Shown in pieces: positions 14,765 through 23,942 of a DNA stretch of 46,937 nucleotides. The translations under genes and the position numbers were made by a program. The notes under the pieces are model-generated. The model saw only the letters and a list, made by a program, of their open reading frames with translations. It was not told the origin of the DNA and ran no database searches. Position 1 is the first letter of the stretch. Every line of letters starts with the position of its first letter. Origin of the DNA: Paraferrimonas sp. SM1919 (GTDB taxonomy: Bacteria > Pseudomonadota > Gammaproteobacteria > Enterobacterales > Shewanellaceae); contig NZ_WINH01000028.1 of the NCBI RefSeq assembly GCF_010993985.1, positions 1-46,937 on the forward strand, given 5' to 3'.

Positions 14765-15277
14765 ATGAACAAACTAAAGCAAACCCTCAATCAAGACTTT
14801 GTCAAATCTTCTGTCATCTTCCAAGTTTTGTGGTTTGCTTTAGTTATGTTTGGGGAGCAATATTTCTTCATTAGTCTAATTATTTTTGTATTTTGGGTTA
14901 CCACCCAAAAAATCCCCATCAAAGCTTGGTCATTTGTGTTGCTGTTAACCTCGGTCGGGGTAACATTTGATTATGGCTTATTTATTTTTCAAGGTTATCA
15001 ATTCAGCAACGACCAATTCCCATTTTGGCTAATGATGTTGTGGCTGTGTTTTAGTCGCTATCTGTATGACATGCTTAATCATTTTCAATGGCATTGGCTG
15101 GCTTGGTTTGTCATGGGGGCTATCTTTGGGCCCTTAGCCTATGTCGCTGCAAGTAAATTTGATGTTGTCACCATTACCGCTGAATCGTGGTACTTTATCC
15201 CGCCATTTTGGGCTGCCATATTAGTGTTTAGTAAAGTTGTTTTGAACAAGTTCCAGTTTGATCTAAATCCCCAATAA
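14765..15277 (+). CDS. DUF2878 membrane protein
   Basis: A 170-residue inner-membrane protein with about five hydrophobic segments (VIFQVLWFALVMFGE, FFISLIIFVFWVTT, SFVLLLTSVGVTFDYGLFIF, WLMMLWLCFSRYLYDML, AWFVMGAIFGPLAYVAA). Function unknown. The family occurs with ECF/ChrR and CFA-like genes. It begins seven bases after the methyltransferase gene, within the same operon. Confidence 0.85.
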   Translation: MNKLKQTLNQDFVKSSVIFQVLWFALVMFGEQYFFISLIIFVFWVTTQKIPIKAWSFVLLLTSVGVTFDYGLFIFQGYQFSNDQFPFWLMMLWLCFSRYLYDMLNHFQWHWLAWFVMGAIFGPLAYVAASKFDVVTITAESWYFIPPFWAAILVFSKVVLNKFQFDLNPQ

Positions 15278-15316
15278 TAGCGTAATCAAAGGCAAGTGTT
15301 TGAAAGGGTCTTTGTT

Positions 15317-15814
15317 ATGAAAAGTTTTTTTGTTTTTCTGATTGTGATTTTTAGTGCATTCAGTTACAGCCATCAGCAAACTTATAACGACTGGAAAACG
15401 GTCGGCAGTGCTAAATTAAAAGTTCTATTTTGGGACATTTACACCGCTGAATTATTGACCCCTGACGGTCGCTATAGCAACCTTGAGCAACCCTTGAAAC
15501 TTAAATTGACCTACTGGCGGGATATCGATCGTCAAGTACTCACTGACGAGACCCGCAACCAGTGGCAAAAGCTTGGTTTATATGACCAAAGCGATGAATC
15601 CTGGTTAACTGAAATCAATCAATTGTTCCCCAATATTCGCAAAGGTGAAGAACTGACTTTAGTTAGGCTAGAAGATCAGCAGGTATTGCTTTTGCATCAA
15701 GGTATTGAACTAGCAAGACTTGAGAATAGCCAACAAGTTAATGATTTTTTTGCTATATGGTTATCAGAAAATTCAAATTATCCTAAACTTACAAAAAAAC
15801 TGACAGGCAACTAA
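15317..15814 (+). CDS. Chalcone-isomerase-like periplasmic protein
   Basis: About 165 residues from ATG 15317, chosen because GAAAGG lies upstream; an in-frame GTG at 15296 precedes that site. A signal peptide (KSFFVFLIVIFSAFSYSHQ) is followed by a domain of the CHI-like type (WKTVGSAKLKVLFWDIYTAELLTPDGRYSNLEQPLKLKLTYWRDI). The bacterial fold relates to fatty-acid-binding CHI-like proteins, not flavonoid synthesis. Within this operon it may bind acyl chains in the periplasm. It lies two bases before the next gene. Confidence 0.85.
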   Translation: MKSFFVFLIVIFSAFSYSHQQTYNDWKTVGSAKLKVLFWDIYTAELLTPDGRYSNLEQPLKLKLTYWRDIDRQVLTDETRNQWQKLGLYDQSDESWLTEINQLFPNIRKGEELTLVRLEDQQVLLLHQGIELARLENSQQVNDFFAIWLSENSNYPKLTKKLTGN

Positions 15815-15815
15815 C

Positions 15816-16373
15816 ATGAATAAATACCTTCTGGGAATGCTCTTTATACTTGCAGGTTGTTCGCAAAACTTCAAAGAATACCAATCCAAAACTCCTAACT
15901 TTCTCATCGAAGAATATTTCAATGGTGATGTACTCGCCTACGGAGTGGTCACTGACCATAAAGATCAGATGCTCAGAAGGTTCAGTGTTAGAATTGAAGG
16001 CCGCTGGGAAGGAGACAATGGCGTTTTAGATGAGTACTTTATTTATGATGATGGCGAAACTCAATATCGACAGTGGCGAATTCAAAAAACAGCGCCCGGC
16101 CGCTACAAAGGCCAAGCTGATGATATCATTGGTGATGCCATCGGCACCCAAGCTGGGCCAGTCCTTCAATGGCAATATTCAATGCGGCTCCCCGTTGATG
16201 GCAGTGAGTATGAAGTAAGCTTTGATGATCAAATGATCATGCTTGATGAACATAGAGTGTTGAACCGGGCGGCAATTAATAAGTTTGGTTTAAATGTGGC
16301 TAATGTTACCTTGTACTTTGAAAAGCTCGATGCCTATAAATACCCATTAAAATTTTCACATCTCGATAAATAA
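15816..16373 (+). CDS. DUF3833 lipoprotein
   Basis: A 185-residue lipoprotein: MNKYLLGMLFILAGCSQ has a lipobox (LAGC) with the cysteine at residue 15. The rest has a lipocalin-like strand pattern typical of DUF3833 (FSVRIEGRWEGDNGVLDEYFIYDDGE, QWQYSMRLPVDGSEYEVSFDDQM). It likely sits in the outer or inner membrane facing the periplasm. It is the last gene of the ECF-linked operon. Function unknown; handling of lipid is plausible from context. Confidence 0.9.
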   Translation: MNKYLLGMLFILAGCSQNFKEYQSKTPNFLIEEYFNGDVLAYGVVTDHKDQMLRRFSVRIEGRWEGDNGVLDEYFIYDDGETQYRQWRIQKTAPGRYKGQADDIIGDAIGTQAGPVLQWQYSMRLPVDGSEYEVSFDDQMIMLDEHRVLNRAAINKFGLNVANVTLYFEKLDAYKYPLKFSHLDK

Positions 16374-16424
16374 TACCACAGCAGCGCGGCCATATAGGCT
16401 GTCCAGAGCAACCTTAACCGCTAT

Positions 16425-16440
16425 GGGGGGAAACTCCCCC
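16425..16440. other. G/C hairpin between convergent operons
   Basis: GGGGG, loop AAACT, CCCCC, located between the DUF3833 stop and the proA stop. There is no T-run on either side, so this is a possible but atypical terminator for both converging transcripts. Confidence 0.3.
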
Positions 16441-16463
16441 TCATATGAAATCAGCTTTGAAAA

Positions 16464-17711
16464 TTAGCCTCTCGTAAGGTAATCTCCTACACCAATCCAT
16501 TTATAACTGGTTAATGCCTCTAATCCCATTGGTCCCCGTGCATGGAGCTTCTGTGTACTCACGGCAACTTCTGCACCTAATCCAAATTGTGAGCCATCGG
16601 TAAAGCGGGTGCTGGCATTTACATACACGGCTGCTGAATTTACCTGTTGTACAAACTTTTTACATTGCTCGAGATCATCACTCAGTATGGCTTCAGAGTG
16701 ACCACTAGAATGCTCACGAATATGGTTGATTGCTTCATCGATATTAGCGACTTGAACGATTCCCAAGGTTAACGACAACCATTCTTTGTCCAGCTCACCA
16801 GCTTCGAGTGGGGCAATACTAGCAAATTTTTCAGTCGCGTGTCGGTCACCTTTAAGTTTCACCCCATGCTGCTCAAGCGCATTAACCAACTTTTGCCAGT
16901 TTTGCTCTGATAATTGCTCATTAATTAATAGAGTATCTAGGGCATTACAAACACTGGGTCTTTGGGTTTTGGCATTGATAATAATACTGATGGCCTTATC
17001 GATATTTACCAGTTTATCAACATAAATGTGACAGATCCCAACCCCACCTGTGATTACTGGAATGGTCGAATTTTGTAAACAAAATCTTTGTAATCCTGGT
17101 CCACCACGAGGAATGATCATATCGACATATTGATCAAGTTTGAGCAATTGTTCCACTAACATCCTATCGGTACTATCGATGAGTTGGACGATGTTAGGGT
17201 TTAATTGTTGCTCTTTAAGGGCCTGATGAATAATATTTAGCAATGCGCGATTCGACTCTATGGTTTCCTTGCCACCTCGTAAAATAACTGCATTACCGGT
17301 TTTAAGCGCCAAACTAGCAATATCTATGGTCACATTCGGTCGTGCTTCGTAAATCACACCAAGCACACCAAGAGGGATTTTTTGACGGTATAACTGTAAT
17401 CCATTTGCTAACTCTTTCGAGTCAAAGGTTTCACCAATGGGATCATGCAGATTGATTACCGTTTTAATATCTGATGCCATGGCTTGCAGGCGTTGACTAT
17501 TGAGCAACAGTCTATCCTGCATGGCTTCATTCATTGCCGCTGCTTGGGCATTGCTAATATCAATACTGTTGGCAGTTAATACTTGCTGTTGTTGTTCAAG
17601 CAAAAGCTCTGCTATTCGGCCAAGTAATTTGTTTTTATGCTCTGTGCTTAGATTGGCAATTTCAAAACTGGCCTGCTTCGCCTGTTTACCCATTTCATTT
17701 AAATTTATCAT
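16464..17711 (-). CDS. proA: Gamma-glutamyl phosphate reductase
   Basis: A 415-residue NADPH-dependent enzyme, second step of proline synthesis: glutamyl phosphate to glutamate semialdehyde. The catalytic cysteine lies in KTQRPSVCNALDTLL. The conserved PLGVLGVIYEARPNVTIDIASLALKTGNAVILRGGKE and the C-terminal ARGPMGLEALTSYKW are present. The start overlaps the proB stop (ATGA), so the two are translated together. Full length. Confidence 0.97.
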   Translation of the reverse strand: MINLNEMGKQAKQASFEIANLSTEHKNKLLGRIAELLLEQQQQVLTANSIDISNAQAAAMNEAMQDRLLLNSQRLQAMASDIKTVINLHDPIGETFDSKELANGLQLYRQKIPLGVLGVIYEARPNVTIDIASLALKTGNAVILRGGKETIESNRALLNIIHQALKEQQLNPNIVQLIDSTDRMLVEQLLKLDQYVDMIIPRGGPGLQRFCLQNSTIPVITGGVGICHIYVDKLVNIDKAISIIINAKTQRPSVCNALDTLLINEQLSEQNWQKLVNALEQHGVKLKGDRHATEKFASIAPLEAGELDKEWLSLTLGIVQVANIDEAINHIREHSSGHSEAILSDDLEQCKKFVQQVNSAAVYVNASTRFTDGSQFGLGAEVAVSTQKLHARGPMGLEALTSYKWIGVGDYLTRG

Positions 17712-18817
17712 AACAGTACCAAATCGTTCCTATGTATTGCGACATCTCCACAGCTATAGCCTAAGACACCGCTAATGTCATTGGAGTGTTTACCTTTAAT
17801 TAAACTTAATTCATGGTCGCTGTAACGACTCATCCCTTTTGCTAAGGGCACCCCTTCACTCGAGCATATTTGGAGCATATCACCTCGACTAAATCGGCCT
17901 TCAACCTTAACAATACCCCTAGGTAACAAACTACGTCCATTTTGACCAATGGCCTGCTCCGCCCCTTTATCAATAATGATTCGATTTTGATGAGTGGCGG
18001 TTGCTAGCAACCATTGTTTTCTTTGCTCTAAGGGATCGGCTAAACGTTCAAACAAGGTTCCTGTCGTCGCGGCAGATAATATATTGTTGGTTATGTTTGT
18101 CGCCTGAAAACCACTGCAAACTATCGAAGGGATCCCTGCTCGCTGACAAAGTTTGGCGGCAATCAACTTTGTTGCCATTCCTCCTGTACCTAACAAGGTA
18201 CCAGAGCCTCCAGCAAGCTTTTGAATGTCATCAGTAATTTCAACTACATTAGTAATTAATTGGGCATCTTTATAAGCCCTTGGATCTTTATCGAAAAGCC
18301 CTTGCTGATCGGTTAGCATCAGTAATAAATCGGCTTCAGCCAATATGGCGACTCTGGCTGATAAATTATCATTATCACCCACTTTAATTTCAGCGGTCGC
18401 AACCGCATCATTTTCATTAATCACAGGAATAATGCCATTGCTGAGTAAAGTCATCAGCGTATCTTTGGCATTTAGAAAGCGTTCTCTATCTTGCAGATCC
18501 GCTTGGGTAAGTAATAACTGACCTATTTTTAAGTCAAAATCCGCTAATAAGTTACTCCAGGTCTGCAATAGCTGCCCTTGTCCTACGGCCGCTAACATTT
18601 GCTTATTGGCTAAAGTTGATTCTAGCTCAGGAAAATTAAGATATTCCCTTCCTGCTGCAATCGCACCAGAAGTACACACCACCACCTCAATTCCAGCTTG
18701 ATATAAAGCGTAAATTTGAGCCGCAATTTGCGCCATATGCTCTTTATCAAGGCGGCTACTGCCGGAGGTTAATACCGACGTACCTAATTTAATTACAACT
18801 CGTTGATAAGATTTCAC
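17708..18817 (-). CDS. proB: Glutamate 5-kinase
   Basis: A 369-residue enzyme for the first, feedback-controlled step of proline synthesis. The amino-acid kinase domain comes first (VVIKLGTSVLTSG, PVINENDAVATAEIKVGDNDNLSARVA, GTGGMATKLIAAKLC). A C-terminal PUA domain follows from about residue 277 (GAEQAIGQNGRSLLPRGIVKVEGRFSRGDMLQI). It heads the proBA operon. Length matches E. coli ProB. Confidence 0.97.
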   Translation of the reverse strand: MKSYQRVVIKLGTSVLTSGSSRLDKEHMAQIAAQIYALYQAGIEVVVCTSGAIAAGREYLNFPELESTLANKQMLAAVGQGQLLQTWSNLLADFDLKIGQLLLTQADLQDRERFLNAKDTLMTLLSNGIIPVINENDAVATAEIKVGDNDNLSARVAILAEADLLLMLTDQQGLFDKDPRAYKDAQLITNVVEITDDIQKLAGGSGTLLGTGGMATKLIAAKLCQRAGIPSIVCSGFQATNITNNILSAATTGTLFERLADPLEQRKQWLLATATHQNRIIIDKGAEQAIGQNGRSLLPRGIVKVEGRFSRGDMLQICSSEGVPLAKGMSRYSDHELSLIKGKHSNDISGVLGYSCGDVAIHRNDLVLL

Positions 18818-18924
18818 TTTAGCCTCACTCAGTCATCCATCATGTTTATAACGAATTATCAACTAAAATGAAATTGAATTTTGAGCAAGGCTATTTTGTC
18901 AGGGCTGAAATGAGAAATTATTGC

Positions 18925-20214
18925 TTAGCTAAAAATAAACTTCAGCAAGAATAATAATGCAATAACAACCACGCCAATATTGAGATCTTGATATCCTTTA
19001 GTGATCCCTTTAATCAGGACATAAGCAATAAAGCCTAAGCCTATTCCGGTGGCTATTGAAAAGGTAAATGGAATTAGCAATACCACTACCACCACCGGCG
19101 CAGCCTCAGTGATATCGGCCCATTTCATCTCACCTAAAGCCGACAGCATTAGCACCGCAACATAGAATAACGCCCCAGCTGTAGCATAGGAAGGAACCAT
19201 GGCAGCGATGGGCGCAAAGAAAAGCGCGACTAAAAACAGCAGACCAACGACTACCGCAGTCAGTCCAGTTCGACCACCTGCACTGACACCTGCTGTCGAT
19301 TCCACATAACTGGTTGTGGTCGAAGTGCCCATTACAGCACCAGCAATAGTGGCGGTTGAATCCGCGACTAAGGCTTGCTTTAATCTCGGTAATTCACCGT
19401 TTTGATTCAACAAGCCACCACGCTGGGCGACGGCCACTAGCGTACCGGAGGTATCAAACAAATCGACAAACAAAAAAGCAAACACAATACTGATCAGACC
19501 GATTTCAAACATTTGTGAAAAATCTAACTGCATAAAGGTCGGAGCCACAGAGGGCGGCATAGAGACGATGCCTGTATAGATAACGTCGCCGCTAAATATA
19601 GAGATAGCACTGACGATTAAAATCGATAATAACACCCCAGAACGGATCCCTCTGTACACAAAACCAATAATCAACAGAAAGCCTAAGGCCCCCATTACCG
19701 CAGGCCATGAGGTTAAGTCGCCCACCGTAACCAAAGTTGCCGGGCTAGCAACTACTATTTGGGAATTTTTAAGAGCCAGCACTGCTAGAAATAACCCTAT
19801 GCCTGCCCCTATGCCCATTCTTAAAGGTAAAGGAATAGAATTAATGACCCACTCTCGAACCTTAAATAATGACAATATTAAGAAGCATACCCCTGACAAA
19901 AACACTGCCATCAATGCCGTTTGCCAGTCATAGCCAAGCTCACCAACAACGGTATAGGCAAAAAACGCATTAAGCCCCATACCGGGCGCTAGAGCGATTG
20001 GATAATTTGCATAAAAGCCCATTATAAAACAACCTATTGCCGCTGCTAAACAGGTTGCAACAAATACCGCACCATGGTCCATACCGGTATCAGCTAACAT
20101 TTGGGGGTTGACAAAAATAATGTAAGCCATTGTCAAAAAGGTGGTTAACCCTGCAAAGGCTTCTTGTTTAAGGGAGGTTTTGTTCGATTTTAATTGAAAC
20201 AGACGTTCAAGCAT
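18925..20214 (-). CDS. NCS2-family purine permease (AzgA/GhxP-like)
   Basis: A 429-residue inner-membrane transporter with 12-14 hydrophobic helices. Features of the AzgA-like branch are FAGLTTFLTMAYIIFVNPQMLADTGMD, ALAPGMGLNAFFAYTVV, FLFVDLFDTSGTLVAVAQRGGLL and GTSTTTSYVESTAGVSAGGRTGLTAVV. Proton-coupled uptake of adenine, guanine or hypoxanthine is the usual role. It lies 15 bases downstream of the TetR gene on the same strand and is probably under its control. No guanine riboswitch was seen upstream. Confidence 0.92.
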   Translation of the reverse strand: MLERLFQLKSNKTSLKQEAFAGLTTFLTMAYIIFVNPQMLADTGMDHGAVFVATCLAAAIGCFIMGFYANYPIALAPGMGLNAFFAYTVVGELGYDWQTALMAVFLSGVCFLILSLFKVREWVINSIPLPLRMGIGAGIGLFLAVLALKNSQIVVASPATLVTVGDLTSWPAVMGALGFLLIIGFVYRGIRSGVLLSILIVSAISIFSGDVIYTGIVSMPPSVAPTFMQLDFSQMFEIGLISIVFAFLFVDLFDTSGTLVAVAQRGGLLNQNGELPRLKQALVADSTATIAGAVMGTSTTTSYVESTAGVSAGGRTGLTAVVVGLLFLVALFFAPIAAMVPSYATAGALFYVAVLMLSALGEMKWADITEAAPVVVVVLLIPFTFSIATGIGLGFIAYVLIKGITKGYQDLNIGVVVIALLFLLKFIFS

Positions 20215-20229
20215 AGTTTTGACCCTAAT

Positions 20230-20925
20230 TTAAGCGCTGGTTTTATGGCCGATACTGCTCGCCTCTTTAGATATTCTTAAACTGATCCCCTGTAAAATAG
20301 GCTCAATTTGAGAGTAAATTTCTTCCGCGGTAACTTCGTTATTAAGTTCCGCATGAGTAAATTCAATTTGATTGGCAATTGCAAATAGCGCTAGGCCATC
20401 TACTTCGGGATGCTGTGAGCCGATACTGTTAAAAAACTCACCGATCGCCATCAACACACCCTGCCCTAAACTATCAAATGCCCTTGCTAAAGGTGGATTT
20501 CGCATTGATTCTTCTTTGAATGCATTTTCAATTTTAACTTGAAGGGGTTGGCTAATCTGTGAATAAATGTGGTCAGCTAAATACCGACCTGATTGAGAAA
20601 TTAATAACCAACGAGCCTCGTCGGTTAAAGTTCCGAGGTGATTTTTAGGAATAAGGGCAAAACACTTTTTTTGTAGACTTTTTAATCGATTGATAGACTT
20701 TTCGGCAAAATAGGTAAAGGCATCATTTATTAAGATATCAATATCATCGAAATAATAAGTCGTCGCGGACAAAGGTACCTTAGCTTGTTGTGCTACCGAA
20801 CGATGCTTAACGCCCCTGATCCCATGATGACCAATTAGGGTCAAAGTCGCTTCTAATATACTAATACGTCTTTTTACGCCATCAATACGAGTCGCAGCTT
20901 TACCTAGGTATTTGAGTTTTGTCAT
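20230..20925 (-). CDS. TetR-family regulator, likely of the purine permease
   Basis: A 231-residue regulator. The N-terminal helix-turn-helix is ILEATLTLIGHHGIRGVKHRSVAQQAKVPLSATTYYFDDID (about 22-62), typical TetR. The C-terminal ligand-binding domain is not specific enough to name a ligand. It forms an operon with the NCS2 permease (15-base gap), so the inducer may be a purine or related base. That is inference. The 5' region is AT-rich (GTTACATTATTTAC) and probably holds its operator. Confidence 0.88.
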   Translation of the reverse strand: MTKLKYLGKAATRIDGVKRRISILEATLTLIGHHGIRGVKHRSVAQQAKVPLSATTYYFDDIDILINDAFTYFAEKSINRLKSLQKKCFALIPKNHLGTLTDEARWLLISQSGRYLADHIYSQISQPLQVKIENAFKEESMRNPPLARAFDSLGQGVLMAIGEFFNSIGSQHPEVDGLALFAIANQIEFTHAELNNEVTAEEIYSQIEPILQGISLRISKEASSIGHKTSA

Positions 20926-21006
20926 TGTCCACTAAAAAACCGTTAAAAAGTTAATTAAGTGTTACATTATTTACAAAAAAATTACATCTTTTTTTTGAGC
21001 TTAGTA

Positions 21007-21031
21007 AAAGCGCCTATCCTAGCGGCGCTTT
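21007..21031 (-). terminator. Terminator of gloC
   Basis: AAAGCGCC, loop, GGCGCTTT with a short T stretch on the minus strand (and T-rich sequence on the plus side). It separates gloC from the tetR-permease operon downstream. Confidence 0.65.
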
Positions 21032-21041
21032 CGTTTTTATC

Positions 21042-21677
21042 TTAGCTAAGAAAAGGATTGGTTTTTGCCTCAAAACCAAAGCTCGACTCTGGACCATGAC
21101 CAGGCGTAAAGGTGTATTCTTCTCCTAAAGGAAGTAGTTTTAGTTTGATCGAATCGATTAAATCTTGGTGAACCGACATCGGGAAATCAGTTCGTCCAAT
21201 TGAGCCTTTAAACAAAACGTCACCTACCCAAGCATGTTTTTGCTGCTTATTCACAAAAACAATATGACCTGGGGTGTGCCCTGGGGTAAAGATAACTTCT
21301 AATTGCATATTACCAATATCAATCACCTCCCCCTCCTCAAGATAACGGCTAGGGGTTAAATTCCCGGTATTTGTTAGGCCAAAGCGCAATGCTTGTTGGT
21401 CGAGCATACTTAGCCAGAATTCATCCGCTTTGTGGGGGCCTAATACCGGCACAGCAAGAGCATCGGCCAACTCTTGGGCTCCCCCAACATGATCTAAATG
21501 GCCATGGGTCAACAAAATTTTGTCTACCTGTAATTGGTACTGATTGATAACCGCAATGATTTTCTGAATATCACCACCTGGATCAATAACGGCTGCTGCT
21601 AAAGTTTGTTCACACCATATTACTGAACAATTTTGTGCGAACGGGGTTACCGGAATAATTTTTCTTTGCATAATCAT
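21042..21677 (-). CDS. gloC: Hydroxyacylglutathione hydrolase type II (YcbL/GloC)
   Basis: A 211-residue metallo-beta-lactamase-fold thioesterase that hydrolyses S-lactoylglutathione. The metal motif is LTHGHLDHVGG; further ligands are in TPGHTPGHIVF, VGDVLF and the TPGHGPES segment. The sequence follows E. coli YcbL closely along its length (IIPVTPFAQNCSVIWCEQ at the start, NPFL near the end). The start could be ATG 21677 or ATG 21671. Monocistronic, with its own terminator. Confidence 0.92.
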   Translation of the reverse strand: MIMQRKIIPVTPFAQNCSVIWCEQTLAAAVIDPGGDIQKIIAVINQYQLQVDKILLTHGHLDHVGGAQELADALAVPVLGPHKADEFWLSMLDQQALRFGLTNTGNLTPSRYLEEGEVIDIGNMQLEVIFTPGHTPGHIVFVNKQQKHAWVGDVLFKGSIGRTDFPMSVHQDLIDSIKLKLLPLGEEYTFTPGHGPESSFGFEAKTNPFLS

Positions 21678-21866
21678 TTCATCAATTTAATTTTGTTAAA
21701 GATTATCAAGCCTCCTGTAAAGCTTCAATTATAAGATGGCGATAAATTAAAGGTAATGGAACTTTAGCTCCTTTAATTTACCCTATCAGCGTAATCGTAT
21801 TTTGCCTCTTTACCCTTTAGTATTGATGACATAAACTTGCATAAAAAATATGACAGAGAAGTTCCA

Positions 21867-22817
21867 ATGACAGCAGCAACCCATTCAAAGTTAATTATTT
21901 TAGGTTCAGGCCCTGCTGGTTACACCGCTGCCGTTTATGCAGCTCGTGCCAACCTGCAACCTTTATTAATTACTGGTATGCAACAAGGTGGACAATTAAC
22001 CACCACTACTGAAGTAGAAAACTGGCCGGGCGATCCTGAGGGCTTAACCGGTCCTGCATTAATGGAAAGAATGCAGCAGCACGCCGAAAAGTTTGAAACT
22101 AAAATTCAGTTCGACCAAATTACTGCTGTGGATTTATCAAAGCGCCCATTTACCTTAACCGGTGATATGGGTTCATACAGCTGTGATGCTTTGATCATTG
22201 CCACGGGTGCTTCAGCAACTTACCTAGGGTTAGAATCAGAGCAAGCATACCAAGGACGCGGCGTATCTGCCTGTGCGACCTGTGATGGCTTTTTCTATCG
22301 TGGTCAAAAAGTAGCGGTCGTCGGCGGCGGTAATACTGCCGTAGAAGAGGCTCTTTACCTAAGCAACATTGCCGAAGAAGTGCACTTAATTCACCGTCGT
22401 GATACTTTCCGCAGTGAAAAGATCCTCACTAAGCGGTTAATGGATAAAGTTGAGAATGGCAACATTAAGCTCCACCTAAACAAAACCCTAGATGAAGTGC
22501 TAGGTGATGATATGGGGGTAAATGCGCTATCACTGAAAAGCACTGAAGACGGTTCGTTACAGCAACTGGATGTGGCTGGGGTATTTATTGCCATTGGTCA
22601 CAAACCCAATACCGGTATTTTTGCTGACCAACTTGAAATGTCTAACGGTTATTTAAAAGTTCAAAGTGGACTGCAAGGCAATGCCACCCAAACCAATATT
22701 GAAGGTGTATTTGCCTGTGGTGATGTGATGGATCAGATTTACCGTCAAGCGGTAACCTCGGCAGGAACCGGTTGTATGGCGGCGCTGGATGCCGAACGCT
22801 ACTTAGACGCACTATAA
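21867..22817 (+). CDS. trxB: Thioredoxin reductase
   Basis: A 316-residue FAD/NADPH enzyme reducing thioredoxin. FAD motif GSGPAGYTAAVYAARA is near the start, the redox-active pair is C136-A-T-C139 (CATCDG), and the NADPH motif is VVGGGNTAVEEALYL. The C-terminal FAD motif GVFACGDVMD and YRQAVTSAGTGC are present. I place the start at ATG 21867, after GAGAAG; an earlier in-frame TTG (21837) would add ten atypical residues. Followed by a strong terminator. Confidence 0.97.
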   Translation: MTAATHSKLIILGSGPAGYTAAVYAARANLQPLLITGMQQGGQLTTTTEVENWPGDPEGLTGPALMERMQQHAEKFETKIQFDQITAVDLSKRPFTLTGDMGSYSCDALIIATGASATYLGLESEQAYQGRGVSACATCDGFFYRGQKVAVVGGGNTAVEEALYLSNIAEEVHLIHRRDTFRSEKILTKRLMDKVENGNIKLHLNKTLDEVLGDDMGVNALSLKSTEDGSLQQLDVAGVFIAIGHKPNTGIFADQLEMSNGYLKVQSGLQGNATQTNIEGVFACGDVMDQIYRQAVTSAGTGCMAALDAERYLDAL

Positions 22818-22825
22818 TTGGATTC

Positions 22826-22850
22826 AAGGCAGCTCCATGGCTGCCTTTTT
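22826..22850 (+). terminator. trxB terminator
   Basis: AAGGCAGC, loop TCCATG, GCTGCCTT followed by TTT, directly after the trxB stop and just before the aat start. Confidence 0.9.
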
Positions 22851-22862
22851 AGTATTGAACCT

Positions 22863-23552
22863 ATGAAGCTTACTTTATTGGACCCTTATTCCGATCCCCA
22901 TTTCCCTGATGTCGATTGGGCATTAACTGAACCTGATGGCTTATTGGCTGTTGGTGGTGAGTTAACCCCTCAATGGCTGCTTAATGCATATCGTTGCGGT
23001 ATTTTTCCTTGGTTTAACGAAGGCGAACCCGTGATGTGGTGGAGCCCATCAGAGCGAGCAGTACTTGAAGTTAATCAATATCAACCTAGCCGCTCCTTAT
23101 TAAAAAGTATTCGTAAGAATCAATGGCAATTCAAAGTGAATCATAATTTTGCTGCGGTTATTGATGGTTGCAGTGGCCTTCGTGCTGACCAATTAGGTTC
23201 TTGGATCACTGCCGATATGAAACAAGCTTACATTAATCTCCACCAGCTTGGCCATGCCCATAGTATTGAAGTGTATCAAGACAATGCGCTTGTGGGAGGC
23301 TTGTATGGGATCTTAGTTGGGGGCGTATTTTGTGGCGAATCGATGTTTCATAAGGTCACCGATGCCTCCAAAGCGGCTTTTTATTGTTTAAATAACATTG
23401 CTAAACAAGCCGGAATAGAATTGATAGATGGCCAAATAGAAAACCCACATCTCATGTCTCTCGGCTTTAACGTGCTCAAAAGGCGTGAATTTATAAATAG
23501 ATTAAACTTGTTGCACAGTAAAAAGATCAAACTCGCTGACTATTTTGAGTGA
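22863..23552 (+). CDS. aat: Leucyl/phenylalanyl-tRNA-protein transferase
   Basis: A 229-residue N-end-rule enzyme that adds Leu or Phe to proteins with N-terminal Arg or Lys, making them ClpS/ClpAP substrates. The motifs FPDVDWALTEPDGLLAVGGELTPQWLLNAYRCGIFPWF, MWWSPSERAVLE and GGVFCGESMFHKVTDASKAAFY are intact. The start at ATG 22863 matches the family; the upstream open frame runs through the trxB terminator. clpA and clpS lie close by, a fitting neighbourhood. An arginyl-transferase gene (bpt/ate), which often follows aat in marine relatives, is absent before infA. Confidence 0.95.
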   Translation: MKLTLLDPYSDPHFPDVDWALTEPDGLLAVGGELTPQWLLNAYRCGIFPWFNEGEPVMWWSPSERAVLEVNQYQPSRSLLKSIRKNQWQFKVNHNFAAVIDGCSGLRADQLGSWITADMKQAYINLHQLGHAHSIEVYQDNALVGGLYGILVGGVFCGESMFHKVTDASKAAFYCLNNIAKQAGIELIDGQIENPHLMSLGFNVLKRREFINRLNLLHSKKIKLADYFE

Positions 23553-23650
23553 TATTTGTAGCAATCCAACAGGTTCAGCTTTACACTAAGGCGGTTTTAC
23601 GGCATCATAGCCGAGTTTTGAATTTGAGTATTAATGGGAAAAAACACTAG

Positions 23651-23869
23651 ATGGCTAAAGAAGACAGTATTGAGATGCAAGGAACTATCCTTGAGACCTT
23701 GCCTAATACCATGTTTCGAGTTGAACTAGAGAATGGTCACGTTGTGACTGCTCACATTTCTGGTAAAATGCGTAAAAACTACATTCGTATTCTTACTGGT
23801 GACAAAGTAACGGTTCAGCTGACTCCTTACGATTTAACTAAAGGTCGTATCGTATTCCGCGCCCGTTAA
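23651..23869 (+). CDS. infA: Translation initiation factor IF-1
   Basis: A 72-residue S1-fold protein that binds the ribosomal A site during initiation. MAKEDSIEMQGTILETLPNTMFRVELENGHVVTAHISGKMRKNYIRILTGD is near-identical in pattern to E. coli IF-1, and the length is exact. It is followed by a strong bidirectional terminator. aat is upstream and clpA is convergent. Confidence 0.98.
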   Translation: MAKEDSIEMQGTILETLPNTMFRVELENGHVVTAHISGKMRKNYIRILTGDKVTVQLTPYDLTKGRIVFRAR

Positions 23870-23887
23870 TAGAGTAACAGACTCACC

Positions 23888-23916
23888 AAAAAGCCCGCTA
23901 AAATGCGGGCTTTTTT
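23888..23916. terminator. Bidirectional terminator between infA and clpA
   Basis: AAAAAGCCCGC, loop TAAAAT, GCGGGCTTTTTT. The A-run on one side and T-run on the other let it end both the infA (plus) and clpA (minus) transcripts. Confidence 0.9.
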
Positions 23917-23942
23917 GATGGTTTAATGAGCGTTCATGCTAA

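Noticed and set aside
18818..21041. Guanine/adenine riboswitch upstream of the purine permease
   Set aside because: The permease starts 15 bases after tetR, and no purine aptamer was recognised before tetR.
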